From: Rhizorhabdus wittichii RW1
GTDB taxonomy: Bacteria > Pseudomonadota > Alphaproteobacteria > Sphingomonadales > Sphingomonadaceae
Length of the DNA: 64,000 bases
Direction: 5' to 3'
Assembly: GCA_000016765.1 (NCBI GenBank)
Contig: CP000700.1
Location: 1-64,000, forward strand
A model generated the notes under the pieces. The model had not been told where the DNA came from and ran no database searches. It was given only the letters and a program-made list of their open reading frames with translations. Below are positions 54,041 to 63,077 of the stretch, piece after piece (position 1 is the first letter of the stretch; each line of letters starts with the position of its first letter). Position numbers and translations under genes: made by a program.

Positions 54041-56346
54041 CAGATGCCCATGTCCATGCCGTCATCCTCGCGGCCGGTGGAGAAGTCGTGGCGCAGCTCG
54101 ATCAGGGTCTGGTCCTCGACCTGTGGGCTCGTCTCCCCGTGCCGGTGGCCATCACGACGATCGTCCCGGTCGCGCGCGGAAACCGGCTGTTCCTCGCCGC
54201 TGGCGCGCGCCGCCTGCGCCCTGTCCGCGCTATGCGTGCCAGGCGTCGCCTGTTCGTCCCGGTCGTCCGCCCGCTGCGCCGCGCGGCGGGCGGCATCGTC
54301 CTCCTCCTCGACCTCGGCCGACAGGATCCGTGCGGCGAGATCGCGGGCGAGATTGGTGATCTCGGCCACTTCCTCCACGACCTGCAACGAGCCGTCGCGC
54401 CCGCCCGCCTCCCCTGCCCCGTCTTCCTCGAACACCTCCTCTCCGCGCCTTGAGCGTACCGGCCCGACATCGGGCCGTTGGACGAAGCCCTGGGCGACCT
54501 GGGGATAGTCCTTCCACTCGAGCAGGATGCGCGCGGCGGGGAAGCCGTCGGGGAATTTCACGAAGCCGTGCATCGAGGGCAGGTTGGTGATGTCATCGGC
54601 GATGACGAGTGGTTCGACCTGCTTGCGCGGGGTCAGGGTCGAAGCGTCGCGGGTGTTATTGTAGCCGTAGCTATAGGCCTCATCCATCTGGCGAACCTCG
54701 CGGTTGCCGATGTAGCGCGCGCACTGCTCGGCCGTGTCGAGATCGGCCGTCGCGAGGATGAGCTTGGAGCGGGCGAGCGAGGCGAGATTGCGTGCCCCTT
54801 GCTCGCCATAGACTTCGACCAGCTTCTCGAAGCTGTGGATGCCCAGGATCATCGCGCCGCCAAACGCGCGCGCCGTCTGGAGACCATTCTCGATCGCCGG
54901 AAGGCGATGCAGTGCGCCAAGCTCGTCGAACATGAACCAGGTGCGCAAGCTGCGGGTGCGCGGCAGCGTCATCAGCCGGTTGATCGCGAGATCCATCCAC
55001 AGCGTGAGCAGCGCCCGGTTCATCGGCAGATCGACATAGTTCGACGTCACGAACAGGATCGATCCGGGCTTCTTGTCCCGCGTGATCCAGTCGCGGATCG
55101 AGAAGGATTCGCCCTCGTCGGGAAGGAAGCGAAGGACCTGCGCATTGGTGTTGAAGACGGCGCGGATCGATTCCGCCATGCGGGCCGCTTCGGGGGCAGT
55201 GAGCGGGTCGGCGATGGTGTTGGCGAGGAAGCGGTGGACGCGCTTCAGGTCGGCCGTCATCAGGTTCTCGGACAGCGCCAGATTGCTGGTCTGCCCCCGC
55301 TCCATCAGGCGAATGCACATCTCGATGAAGAGGGTGCGCGCTGCGAGCGCCCAGAAGGGTTCGGACGAACCGCCATCCGAAGGGATTAGCGCCGCCGCGG
55401 CGGCCGTGAATTCGCTGTGGGTGCGGCAATCGTTGAAGATCGACCAGGCCGGGCAGCGCGCGTCCATGGGATTGAGGATCGTGTCGCGTGTGGGATCGTA
55501 GAAGGCTTCGACATAGGCGCCGGTGAGATCGAAGATGACGGCCGTGTCCTGGCGCTCGCGCATCTGGGTGACGAGGCTTCTGAGCTCGGTCGTCTTGCCT
55601 GATCCGGTGGTGCCGATGAGCATCGCATGGGATTGTTCGGTGCGGTGCGGAAAGGGGATGCCCGCGAGCGTGTAGGGATGATGGATGCCGGCTTCCTTGC
55701 GCGCTCGGAACGGGAGCGCGAGAACCTGCCGCGAGGACAGGCCGGGGAAGAGGTCGGCCGCCTCCTCTTCGAACTTCACCCGGTTATGCTCGTTGATCTC
55801 CACCAGAAGCACGCTGCGATCAACCAGCATGGCGCCGCGTTCATGCCGTTCCTGAAGGATCGAACGGCCGCGCCGATGCGAGATGTCGACGAACCAGATG
55901 GCGGCCGGAATGGTGATGAAGACCGAGATCAGGAAAGCGCCGATGAGGCCCCGCATCGCGACGGCCCAGGCTGTGATGACCTCGGGAATATAGGGCACCG
56001 CTTTCATCACGGTGCGCATGAGGTCGCCGTTCGGCAGCGTGACGTTGACGCGCTTGTTCGGATTGAGGTCGATCCAGTTCCAGAGGGTCGCATAGACCTT
56101 CATGCAGACGAGCTGGAAACCATGCTCGTCGAGCTTGAGCGACATGATGATGAACCAGGCGGCGAGAAAGGCGAAGAACCAGAGGATGAAGGGCAGCTTG
56201 GCGCCCGAGAACCACATCAGCATCTCATGGGTGAGTAGCTGGCTGCCGCGGGTGAAATTGCCGGCATTGCGCTGCACGCGGCCGCGCGCCGAATGATGGG
56301 TGAGCGGGACGGGACGCCCGTCCGTGCGGATGTCCTCACGCGCCAT
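54040..56346 (-). CDS. traD: Type IV coupling protein
   Basis: 768 residues. Two N-terminal membrane segments (about 52-72 and 133-155), Walker A GTTGSGKTTE, Walker B in WFMFDELGALHRL, and a long acidic C-terminal region after about 640, as in F-type TraD. It delivers the relaxase-DNA complex to a type IV secretion channel. No mating-pair-formation genes lie in this window, so they are either outside it or absent, in which case the element would only be mobilisable. Confidence 0.95.
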   Translation of the reverse strand: MAREDIRTDGRPVPLTHHSARGRVQRNAGNFTRGSQLLTHEMLMWFSGAKLPFILWFFAFLAAWFIIMSLKLDEHGFQLVCMKVYATLWNWIDLNPNKRVNVTLPNGDLMRTVMKAVPYIPEVITAWAVAMRGLIGAFLISVFITIPAAIWFVDISHRRGRSILQERHERGAMLVDRSVLLVEINEHNRVKFEEEAADLFPGLSSRQVLALPFRARKEAGIHHPYTLAGIPFPHRTEQSHAMLIGTTGSGKTTELRSLVTQMRERQDTAVIFDLTGAYVEAFYDPTRDTILNPMDARCPAWSIFNDCRTHSEFTAAAAALIPSDGGSSEPFWALAARTLFIEMCIRLMERGQTSNLALSENLMTADLKRVHRFLANTIADPLTAPEAARMAESIRAVFNTNAQVLRFLPDEGESFSIRDWITRDKKPGSILFVTSNYVDLPMNRALLTLWMDLAINRLMTLPRTRSLRTWFMFDELGALHRLPAIENGLQTARAFGGAMILGIHSFEKLVEVYGEQGARNLASLARSKLILATADLDTAEQCARYIGNREVRQMDEAYSYGYNNTRDASTLTPRKQVEPLVIADDITNLPSMHGFVKFPDGFPAARILLEWKDYPQVAQGFVQRPDVGPVRSRRGEEVFEEDGAGEAGGRDGSLQVVEEVAEITNLARDLAARILSAEVEEEDDAARRAAQRADDRDEQATPGTHSADRAQAARASGEEQPVSARDRDDRRDGHRHGETSPQVEDQTLIELRHDFSTGREDDGMDMGI

Positions 56347-56626
56347 GATATTGCTCCAGACGTTTGTCGGTTTCCGCGATGATGCGGTCGCGATATTCGG
56401 GGAATTGTTCGCGGATGATGATGTCGAGCGCGAGATGCTGGAACTCGCTGATGCGGGCGATCCGACGGTGGCTTGAGGTCAAGAGCTGGCCGGATCCCAG
56501 GAAGGCATCGACGGCCGCGCGCAGCAGGTCGGACGGCGTGCATCCGCGCTCCGCGGCGAGCGCTACGAGGCGATCATATTTGCTCCGGTCGAGCCGGACC
56601 GAGCAATGCTTGTAGGGAATGGTCAA
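56336..56626 (-). CDS. Ribbon-helix-helix accessory conjugation protein
   Basis: 96 residues. The N-terminus HCSVRLDRSKYDRLVALAAE and following SDLLRAAVDAFLGSG form a CopG/Arc-type ribbon-helix-helix. It is the first gene of the traD-traI operon and borders the probable oriT, where small accessory DNA-binding proteins such as TraY, TrwA and MobC are encoded. It likely binds oriT and represses the operon. It overlaps traD by 11 bp. Confidence 0.8.
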   Translation of the reverse strand: MTIPYKHCSVRLDRSKYDRLVALAAERGCTPSDLLRAAVDAFLGSGQLLTSSHRRIARISEFQHLALDIIIREQFPEYRDRIIAETDKRLEQYHGA

Positions 56627-57107
56627 ACCGAGCCTCCTAGCAGGGAGGCTGGTGGGGTCTCAGAAACCGATCCGACTTATAGCGCAATCGTGTCGGTGGA
56701 GCAAGAAAATCGCATGCGCGGCGCGGAGCGTGTTCTCGTGTAACACGCTGAAATGGCCGATTTTCGTGTGTTTTGTGGGCAGCGAAATCCTGTCCCACAG
56801 CCGCACACGCACCAAGACCGCCATAAGTCGCTGGAATTGTTCCAGAACCCAATGCACCGAGGTGCGTTCGGTGTGCTTCTCTGCACCAGGGCTGATCCAC
56901 TCCCCGGGGCGTCTTGTGACGCGATCAAATGGCATGGGGAAGCGCCTCCGGCGGGACGCCAGGCCGTCCGGTGGACGGAAGGAAAGCCATGGTTGCGGCA
57001 GTTGACCAACCGCTTGGCGGGCGCGCATTCCGTGCTTCCGGCATGGCCGGTGAGCGCTTATAGTGGGCCTGTTCATAGCCCGATCAGCGTGAACCGAGAG
57101 GCCCTTC
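56627..57107. other. Probable origin of transfer (oriT)
   Basis: A 481-bp divergent gap between the transfer operon and a plus-strand gene, with no credible coding frame. It contains GCGTGTT/AACACGC (56728-56748), CTGGAATTGTTCCAG (56831-56845), GCACCGAGGTGC (56854-56865) and CCGGCATGGCCGG (57038-57050). Right of these, CTGTTCATAGCCCGATC at 57069-57085 resembles the R388 nic core TGTCT/ATAGCCCAGAT, which would put the nick at 57074/57075 on the plus strand. The exact site is inferred. Confidence 0.55.
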
Positions 57108-57326
57108 ATGGCACGCACATTGGAACAGGAAAGAGCAGCGATAGAAGAGGAAGGCCGCAAGCTCGAGGAGCGACGGCAACGGCTGGAAGAGAAGGAACGC
57201 GAGGCCGCGATCCAGGCTCTTGAGAAGACCGGCCTGCTGAAGCTCGACGGCAAGCGATTGGGTGGGCTCGTTGCCCGTATCCGGTCGCTCGGCATCGACG
57301 AAGTGGAAAAGCGCCTCACGGCCTGA
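57108..57326 (+). CDS. Small coiled-coil protein beside oriT
   Basis: 72 residues. The first half is a charged coiled coil (LEQERAAIEEEGRKLEERRQ...), the second a short helical domain ending SLGIDEVEKRL. Size and place match MobC/TraC-like accessory mobilisation proteins, but the sequence alone does not prove it. The start is supported by GAGAGG upstream. Confidence 0.65.
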   Translation: MARTLEQERAAIEEEGRKLEERRQRLEEKEREAAIQALEKTGLLKLDGKRLGGLVARIRSLGIDEVEKRLTA

Positions 57327-57356
57327 ACAGCCCCCGCCGCGACCCTTGTCGCGGCA

Positions 57357-57389
57357 CGGGCATGGGGGGTTCGATGCCCCCCATGCCCG
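57357..57389. repeat. Perfect hairpin with TTCGATG loop
   Basis: GGGCATGGGGGG and CCCCCCATGCCC around TTCGATG. A hairpin with the same GGGGGTTCGATGCCCCC core but different outer stem occurs at about 60371-60403, also next to a minus-strand terminator. It may serve as a terminator for the plus-strand gene or an mRNA end-protecting structure. Confidence 0.6.
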
Positions 57390-57403
57390 TAACATCGCCA
57401 CAC

Positions 57404-57437
57404 AAAAAAAGGGAGAGGCGCGTGCGCGCCCCTCCCC
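57404..57437 (-). terminator. Rho-independent terminator
   Basis: Read on the minus strand, GGGAGGGGCGCG pairs with CGCGCCTCTCCC and is followed by seven T. It ends the gene at 57446-57670. Confidence 0.8.
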
Positions 57438-57445
57438 GTCTTGCC

Positions 57446-57670
57446 TCAATATTCGTCGAGCAGTCCGCCCGGCACGCTGTGGACGATCCGGTCGATGATC
57501 GTCATCGGCAGCGCGCCGTAATCGCCCTCGTCGATGGTGATGTAGCCCGCCTCGTCGTCCGCCACGACGTGCTGGTCGAAGTAGCTGTGAAGCGCGCGGC
57601 GTTCGGCGTTCGCGATGGCTGCGAAGAAGGCGGCGTTGTCGGCGGCGGCGCTGGTCGAGATCATCTGCAT
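57446..57670 (-). CDS. Small leading-region protein, unknown
   Basis: 74 residues from MQMISTSAAADNAAFFAAIA, with AGGAG upstream. Alanine-rich helix then an acidic segment (DDEAGYITIDEGDYGALP). No family recognised. It has its own terminator and an extended hairpin about 100 bp upstream. Confidence 0.6.
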   Translation of the reverse strand: MQMISTSAAADNAAFFAAIANAERRALHSYFDQHVVADDEAGYITIDEGDYGALPMTIIDRIVHSVPGGLLDEY

Positions 57671-57770
57671 GGATTCGCTCCTGTCTGTCTTGAATGACAG
57701 GAGCGGCGCGTCAGGCGGCCGAGGCCGGGTCAAGGACCCGCGAAGCGGGCCGCGAAGCGGCGGTGGGGGT

Positions 57771-57840
57771 CACGATTTTCTTCGGCGGCCACCACGCCGA
57801 AGGACGAGCGCCTCCCCTCGATCCGCCGAAGAAAATCGTG
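57771..57840. promoter_or_regulatory. Extended hairpin H1, candidate single-strand promoter
   Basis: CACGATTTTCTTCGGCGG (57771-57788) and its exact reverse complement (57823-57840): an 18-bp perfect stem with a 34-base loop. It lies about 100 bp upstream of the minus-strand gene at 57670. Related in form to hairpins at 58980, 61688 and 63904. Confidence 0.6.
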
Positions 57841-58041
57841 GGGCCCCGCCGTCCTTGAGGCGGCCTCGGACGTCTGACAGAATGGGAAGACTGTGAGAGA
57901 TGTTCCCTCTCGTCGGGAGACCTCGGCCGAGGCGTAGCGACGTGCGGACCGAAGGGTCCGCATGGCACGCGAGCGAGCCGGGGCATCGAGCCATCTCGTC
58001 GAAAGAACGGGACCGAGCGCGTGGCCCGGTCCCGGCTGCCG

Positions 58042-58857
58042 TCAGGGGTGACGGCCGCAATGGCAATAGTGTTCGTCGATGCCGGTCAGGGAGCATAGGC
58101 CGGGTCCGAAGTCGGCATATCGCTCGTCCTCGCCCGCGATGTAGCCGTGGTCATTGGCGATCTTGACGGCGTAGCGGCGCAGGTCCGGATCAAGCTTGTT
58201 GATGGCGCGTGCACAGGCCGTGGAGAACTGGCGGGCGTAGAGTTCGTACGTCGCGCCGGCGGTGGCCCGCATCTCCGCTTCGGCGAGCCGTTCCGCGTCG
58301 GCACGCAACTGTTCGAGGGTCAGAAACTGCGGCGTCTCCTTGATGCACGAACCCCCGGATAGAGCGATAGGCTGGTTCTGGATCACCACGCGATAGGCCG
58401 GGCTATCGTCCGAGAGTGCTCGAAGGATCGCGTAGCCGTTCGATCGGGCGACCTGGCGTGCGATGCGGCAAGTTAGGCGGTAGAGCCGGTCATGCTCGGC
58501 CCTGAAGAAATCCCGTTCGGTGGAGGTTTGGGCAACGCTGACTAAGCGCCCGCAGGTCTGGGTAAGTGCGAGATATCTTTCGAGCAGGCGAATGAGCCGG
58601 AAGCCAGTCGCTTGCGCTGGCCAGTAGCCCGGCTCGTGCGGTTGGACAATATGGGCGGTATCCGGCCGGACGTCGTCGATGTCGTCATCCGGATTGTCCG
58701 GCACATGGTCGTCGGGGATCCGATAGACGGTTCCGCAGTGCGAGCAGCGCGCGCGTTCGTCGACATGATCATATTGCTCGGCGTCGAAGAGGGTCGTGCA
58801 GTTTGGACAGAATGGGGTGCTGAACAGCGTGCGCAGGGAGTGGTGAAGATTGTCCAT
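58042..58857 (-). CDS. Zinc-ribbon leading-region protein, unknown
   Basis: 271 residues from MDNLHHSLRTLFS. Near the N-terminus a four-cysteine zinc ribbon (FCPNCTTLFD, ARCSHCGTVY) resembles those of replication or recombination proteins. A long helical part follows, and the C-terminus has another cysteine/histidine cluster (EHYCHCGRHP). An acidic stretch (DDDIDDVRP) lies between. Not recognised; a DNA-binding role is plausible. Confidence 0.65.
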   Translation of the reverse strand: MDNLHHSLRTLFSTPFCPNCTTLFDAEQYDHVDERARCSHCGTVYRIPDDHVPDNPDDDIDDVRPDTAHIVQPHEPGYWPAQATGFRLIRLLERYLALTQTCGRLVSVAQTSTERDFFRAEHDRLYRLTCRIARQVARSNGYAILRALSDDSPAYRVVIQNQPIALSGGSCIKETPQFLTLEQLRADAERLAEAEMRATAGATYELYARQFSTACARAINKLDPDLRRYAVKIANDHGYIAGEDERYADFGPGLCSLTGIDEHYCHCGRHP

Positions 58858-59441
58858 CGAAGCCTCCGTTGATGATGGTGCGCTCCCCATCTCGCATCGA
58901 TGAGGATGGGCTCATCTGGACGCGGTGTTGAGGCGGTCAGGGACGGCATGGCCGCCGCGTGAGCGGGCAGCGGGGGGAGCCGATTTTGTCGCCGGGAAGC
59001 GCAGCGCGCCGGCCGGCAAAATTGGGGGGACCGCTGATCCTTGACGGCCGATCGACACCCAGCGTCATGCTTTGGCGATGAAGCCTCGTCTGATGCCGAG
59101 ATGTGAGAGAGCTTGGGTCCCGTCTCCCATCTTAGGCACGTGTCCGTGCCTGCCGGCAAGGCACTGTGGCTCGCTGTTCAGACGACCCACCTTGGTGTCT
59201 TCCCATGTCTGTGATAGGTGGCTGTTTGCGCCGCGAAGGCCGTGGCGCCGGGACTGGTAATCCCGTCGAGAAAGGCAGCTCGGTGTGATCTCACGCCGGG
59301 GTGCCTGCGCATATGTCCAGGTGCCTTGGTGCTAAAAGCGTAGGCGCATGTCTCGACGTGTTACCAGCCCCGGCTCCCGCGCCTCGTGCGCGGGAGTTTT
59401 GAGCAAGGGTTCGACCTTTGCGCATTGCGGGGAGCCTGGGG
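58858..59441. other. Intergenic region with hairpin H2 and a plus-strand hairpin
   Basis: No supportable gene in 584 bp. At about 58980-59026 CCGATTTTG...CCGG pairs imperfectly with CCGG...CAAAATTGG (hairpin H2), upstream of the minus-strand gene at 58857. H2 and H3 share the downstream stretch ATTGGGGGGACCGCT. At 59374-59396 CTCCCGCGC/GCGCGGGAG plus TTTT forms a terminator-like hairpin just before the plus-strand gene at 59442. Confidence 0.55.
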
Positions 59442-59702
59442 ATGACCAATTCGGGACGAGAGATTGTTCCCCGCCGCGCGAAAGCCGCACCGCGCACGCC
59501 GGAATCAATCGACATATATGATCCGCAGGGAATCGATTCAAACGTCCGCCGGGCCCTCGCAGTCGTGCTGATGCGTGAGGCGATGGCGGCGCTCGAGCAA
59601 GCTGGCGAGCAGATGGCGACCTGTCATTTACAGGCGGCGATCGACAGCCTCATGCGTCGAAGGACCGACAGGATCCCGCCGGAGAAGAATTGCCGGGACT
59701 AA
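59442..59702 (+). CDS. Small protein, unknown
   Basis: 86 residues from MTNSGREIVPRRAKAAPR, with GGGAG seven bases upstream. The second half (NVRRALAVVLMREAMAALEQ, CHLQAAIDSLMRR) is helical. It is the only plus-strand gene inside the leading region apart from the one next to oriT. Family not recognised. Confidence 0.5.
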   Translation: MTNSGREIVPRRAKAAPRTPESIDIYDPQGIDSNVRRALAVVLMREAMAALEQAGEQMATCHLQAAIDSLMRRRTDRIPPEKNCRD

Positions 59703-59708
59703 CGCATG

Positions 59709-60275
59709 TCAGGCCCATGCGAAGCGGGCAGCCTCGCGCTCCTGCGCGCTCGCGACGAGACGCTCTAGTCGGGGCAGGTAATGACCGACACCGCGCAGCG
59801 CCGCGCGGCTCGGCGTGGCCGGATCGGACAGCCGGGCGCGTAGGAGATCGATGGGGATGTCACCGACGCTGTCAGGCTCGATCGCGAGCGCTTCGAGCAG
59901 CGCGTAGGCATTGCCGTAGGCGAGATCGAGTTCGACGCCCTGATCGGACGTGAGGGCGACGCGCAGGATGATCTCGGCGCTGCTCGGGCAGTGATGGATC
60001 GCGATGCGCTTGCCTCTGAACTGGGCCTCCTCGACGACTGCGATGACAGTGGCCTCGTGGTCGAAAATGCCCGTGATCGCGGCGAGCGCGAGTGGACAGA
60101 CGCGCGCCTCGAAGCTGTCGCCAAGATATTCGTCGGGTTCGAGCAGCGCGATGCCGATACGATCTCCTTCGGAACGGAGGAACCGGCGGAAAGCCGCAAG
60201 CTTGCGGGCTGTGATGATGGCGCTGGGCGAGGCTGTATCGTCGGCCGGCTCGGTGATGCGGAACAGGATGGACAC
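59709..60275 (-). CDS. Leading-region protein, unknown
   Basis: 188 residues from GTG at 60275, supported by AGGAGA upstream; the frame is open further upstream, but without ribosome-binding signals. A mixed alpha/beta sequence (VSILFRITEPADDTASPSAI, EATVIAVVEEAQFRGKRIAI) with no recognised motif. It ends convergently with the small gene at 59702. Confidence 0.6.
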   Translation of the reverse strand: MSILFRITEPADDTASPSAIITARKLAAFRRFLRSEGDRIGIALLEPDEYLGDSFEARVCPLALAAITGIFDHEATVIAVVEEAQFRGKRIAIHHCPSSAEIILRVALTSDQGVELDLAYGNAYALLEALAIEPDSVGDIPIDLLRARLSDPATPSRAALRGVGHYLPRLERLVASAQEREAARFAWA

Positions 60276-60411
60276 GGGCTTGGTCTCCTCGGCTGAAAGC
60301 GCCTCGCCTCTCCCCTCTTTCCTTGGCCCTTTCGGGTATTGTCCGTGCGGCGCGCGCCAGCGCCCGGCGGTGCGCGGGGGTTCGATGCCCCCGCGCACCG
60401 CATCCTCGCAG

Positions 60412-60452
60412 CGAAAAAGCAGGAGAGGCCCCGGCGATTGCCGGAGCCTCTC
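60412..60452 (-). terminator. Rho-independent terminator
   Basis: On the minus strand GAGAGGCTCCGGC pairs with GCCGGGGCCTCTC, followed after a few bases by TTTTT. It lies 10 bp past the DUF2493 gene. Confidence 0.7.
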
Positions 60453-60461
60453 CCGGACGCG

Positions 60462-61541
60462 TCACCGACGACGGCGACCACCGCCGTTCACCATGGCGGC
60501 GTAATAGTCGTCCTGGGTCCAGGGATCGAATTCGTCCCGCGACTTTGCGGTTCTGCCGGTGGGCTGGGCGGGCTGCGGCTTGGCTGACGGTTCGAGCTTC
60601 ACGATGTGGAGGGGAACGCCTGCCTGCCGCAGCTTCTGGGCGAGGTTCATCTGGATGCCGGAGCCTTCGCAGACGACAGCTTCGACCGGCTTGAGGGCGA
60701 GCAGCCGATCGTTGCGGACGAAGGCGGCCTTGGCCCCCAGCCGGCGGTCGAGGCGGAACATGATGACCTTCACGCCGCGTGCTGCTGCCCATGCCTGCGC
60801 GATGGCATCGCAGCCCTTGGTCTGTGCTGTCGTGGCGAGGATCATCTCCGGGATGCGGGCCAGGATCGAGTCCAGACCCTTCCAGAGCATGTCATGATCC
60901 TCCCAGACCTGACCGCCCGAGAAGGCAACGACCGGACCTTCCGGAGCGAACTGCTCACGGCGTTCCCGCATCCGGGCGGCGAGATAGTCTCGGGCGTCGA
61001 TCATCGAGGCGGTGACGCCCTTCGAGACCCGGCTGCCGCGCGTCGGCGAATAGGGCCGTCCGGTCTCGACCCGGTAGACGTCGGCGGCGTGGTCGCGCAT
61101 GCATTCCATGGCATCCCGGCACCCCTGCAGCGTCTGGCAGAGCAGCTGCGCCTCCTCGATCTGCGATGCGTAGATTTCGCTGGGATCGAAGCTGCGCGCG
61201 AGTTCGCCAAGCTCCTTGGCCGCATCGTCCTCGCGGTCGCTGATGCGCTTCGCCACCACATGGAAGCTGTTGACGAAGCCCCAGGCGAGATCGCTCGCGA
61301 AGGGTTCGAGGCGGGTGTCGCGGAACACATCGAAGAGCGTCGCCATCACCATTTCGACGGCGGCTCGGCTCTGTTCCGGATCGGGCATTTCCAGTTGCTC
61401 GCTCTCGTCGACAGGCGAAAGCTTGGCGCGCTCGTCATGCTCGATGAAGGCGGCTTCGTAGAGCGGGCTACGCTGGTCGGTTCCCGTCTCGCTGGCGATG
61501 AAGCTGGCGAAATCGGCGAAGTTCGAGAAGGACTTGGACAT
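60462..61541 (-). CDS. DUF2493 (SLOG-like) protein
   Basis: 359 residues from MSKSFSNFADFASFI. The C-terminal domain (about 215-330) has the DUF2493 Rossmann-like pattern: VVAFSGGQVWEDHDMLW, TKGCDAIAQAWAAARGVKVI and AFVRNDRLLALKPVEAVVCEG. Such SLOG-related domains are predicted to bind nucleotide-derived ligands. The N-terminal half is a plasmid-type extension of unknown role. Frequent on sphingomonad plasmids. Its leader holds hairpin H3. Confidence 0.8.
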   Translation of the reverse strand: MSKSFSNFADFASFIASETGTDQRSPLYEAAFIEHDERAKLSPVDESEQLEMPDPEQSRAAVEMVMATLFDVFRDTRLEPFASDLAWGFVNSFHVVAKRISDREDDAAKELGELARSFDPSEIYASQIEEAQLLCQTLQGCRDAMECMRDHAADVYRVETGRPYSPTRGSRVSKGVTASMIDARDYLAARMRERREQFAPEGPVVAFSGGQVWEDHDMLWKGLDSILARIPEMILATTAQTKGCDAIAQAWAAARGVKVIMFRLDRRLGAKAAFVRNDRLLALKPVEAVVCEGSGIQMNLAQKLRQAGVPLHIVKLEPSAKPQPAQPTGRTAKSRDEFDPWTQDDYYAAMVNGGGRRRR

Positions 61542-62442
61542 GTTGGCCTCCGTGGCTTTTGGATGTCTCATCCACGCGATGAGGCCTTGTTCAGGACATG
61601 CGGCGGTCAGGGAGGTCGGGGACGTTAACCGGGAAGCCGGCCGCGGCCGGACCCCGGTTGACGCCGCACCAGCGGGGAGCGGGGGAACCGATTTTTTTCG
61701 GGTGGGCGCGGCAGCGGCCGCACGAAAAAATTGGGGGGACCGCTCATCCTCGACGGACTGCCAACCCCGCATGCCAAACTAGGCAGACACAAGAGAGGAA
61801 TAGGGATTTCAAACCTCACCGGGGGAATCCCGCAAGCGGGTTCGTCACCCGAATGGGCGGAGACGGGCCGAAGGCCTGGCTCCGTGAGCTTGGCCGGGGC
61901 ACGTGCGGTACGCGCGGGCGGCGGCTTAGCGAATAGAGCCCCGGTCCCGCCCGGCGCGAAGCGTTGGGCGGGATGCGCCGAAACCCTCTTCTCTTCTTCT
62001 TGTCCGGGCAAAACCTCGCCGGCCCGCCCGGCACTGGATGGTCACCGCAAACCTCCCCGGTGCCTGACGTCCTGGGGCGTCACGGTATCGATCACCTGGA
62101 TTGAGGAGCTGGCTGCGAGGCAGTTCGATCGCCGGCTGACACGCTCGCGCCCGCATGTCCGAACGGGGCTGAGCGATAGGGCCCGGGCGCAGTGAACGCG
62201 GCTCGCGGCAGGGCGATGAACCTCACGCGGCACAAGGCGCGGCACAACCTGCGGCACGCATGAGAGCCGGGTCACGACAGGAGCCGCCGGCGTCCGGATT
62301 TCACCGGGAGGTGGGCACGGCAAGTGGAAAACGCCACCAGCGGTGGTGGCGCCCGGCTGTGCGCTCGCGCGGGCAGATGATAGTCAGGCTCGAGCGAAAG
62401 GCAGGGCGAAGCCAACGACACTCGCCGGCTTCGCCGCACGGA
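61542..62442. other. 901-bp leader/intergenic region with hairpin H3
   Basis: No frame here has support from composition or similarity. At 61688-61736 CCGATTTTTTTCG...GTG pairs with CAC...GAAAAAATTGG around a GC-rich loop (hairpin H3), about 150 bp upstream of the DUF2493 start. Further GC-rich inverted repeats follow to about 62000. The rest is unexplained. Confidence 0.5.
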
Positions 62443-63045
62443 TCAGATAGGCCTGATCCAGTCGGCCGCCGGCTGCCAGCCGATGATGTCGCTGCCGCTA
62501 TCGCTGACCGCATCGGCCGAGATGTCGCGCCAGGGCGACCGCGGCCGATAGGTCGGCATATGCCGGGCGGTGAGCAGTTCGAAGGTCGAACAGGTGTAGC
62601 CGCTCAACCTGATCGCGAGCACGGGCTGGTTCTCCGGCGGTAGGCCCGTGAAGACTGAGATGAAGCCCGCGGGAACCGGATGCAGTGTCGCATCGATCAT
62701 CGTGCGCGCGAGCCGGGTCTCGAGTTCACCGGCTTCGCTGCCCCAGGGATGGGCATCGATGTCGATCTGGTCGGCGGCGCCGGCCGCGGGGAGGTAGGAG
62801 AATTCGCCGGACCAGCACCGGCTCTGGGGATGGAGCGCAGCGACGTCGGCCGCGAGACCGGCATCGCCGGTCTCGGAGCGGAGCCAGTCGGCCATGCCCG
62901 GCGTGAGCTTGCCCGAAAGCTTGCGCGCGGCGGTCGGCGCCGCGTCGAGTTCGGGAAATTCGACCAGCCACCAGGCGAGCCGATGGTGAAGGACGATGCC
63001 GTAGCAATGGGCGGCGGCGGTGTTCGAAGGGGCAGGTTTGATCAT
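62443..63045 (-). CDS. Leading-region protein, unknown
   Basis: 200 residues from MIKPAPSNTAAAHCYGIVLH; the upstream frame has no start signals. It is rich in tryptophan (LAWWLVEF, MADWLRSE, IIGWQPAADWI) with no recognised motif. It lies downstream of the ssb and 63078 genes on the same strand, 32 bp from the next gene, so it is probably co-transcribed with them. Confidence 0.65.
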   Translation of the reverse strand: MIKPAPSNTAAAHCYGIVLHHRLAWWLVEFPELDAAPTAARKLSGKLTPGMADWLRSETGDAGLAADVAALHPQSRCWSGEFSYLPAAGAADQIDIDAHPWGSEAGELETRLARTMIDATLHPVPAGFISVFTGLPPENQPVLAIRLSGYTCSTFELLTARHMPTYRPRSPWRDISADAVSDSGSDIIGWQPAADWIRPI

Positions 63046-63077
63046 GACGGTACTCCGTTCGAAAGGCGTGTGACGGG

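Noticed and set aside
60371-60403. tRNA T-arm from the GGTTCGAT hairpin
   Set aside because: No acceptor, D or anticodon arms around it; the long outer stems do not fit a tRNA.
61731-62195. A 154-codon plus-strand frame in the DUF2493 leader
   Set aside because: Starts within hairpin H3, has no ribosome-binding signal and low-complexity Arg/Pro/Gly composition.
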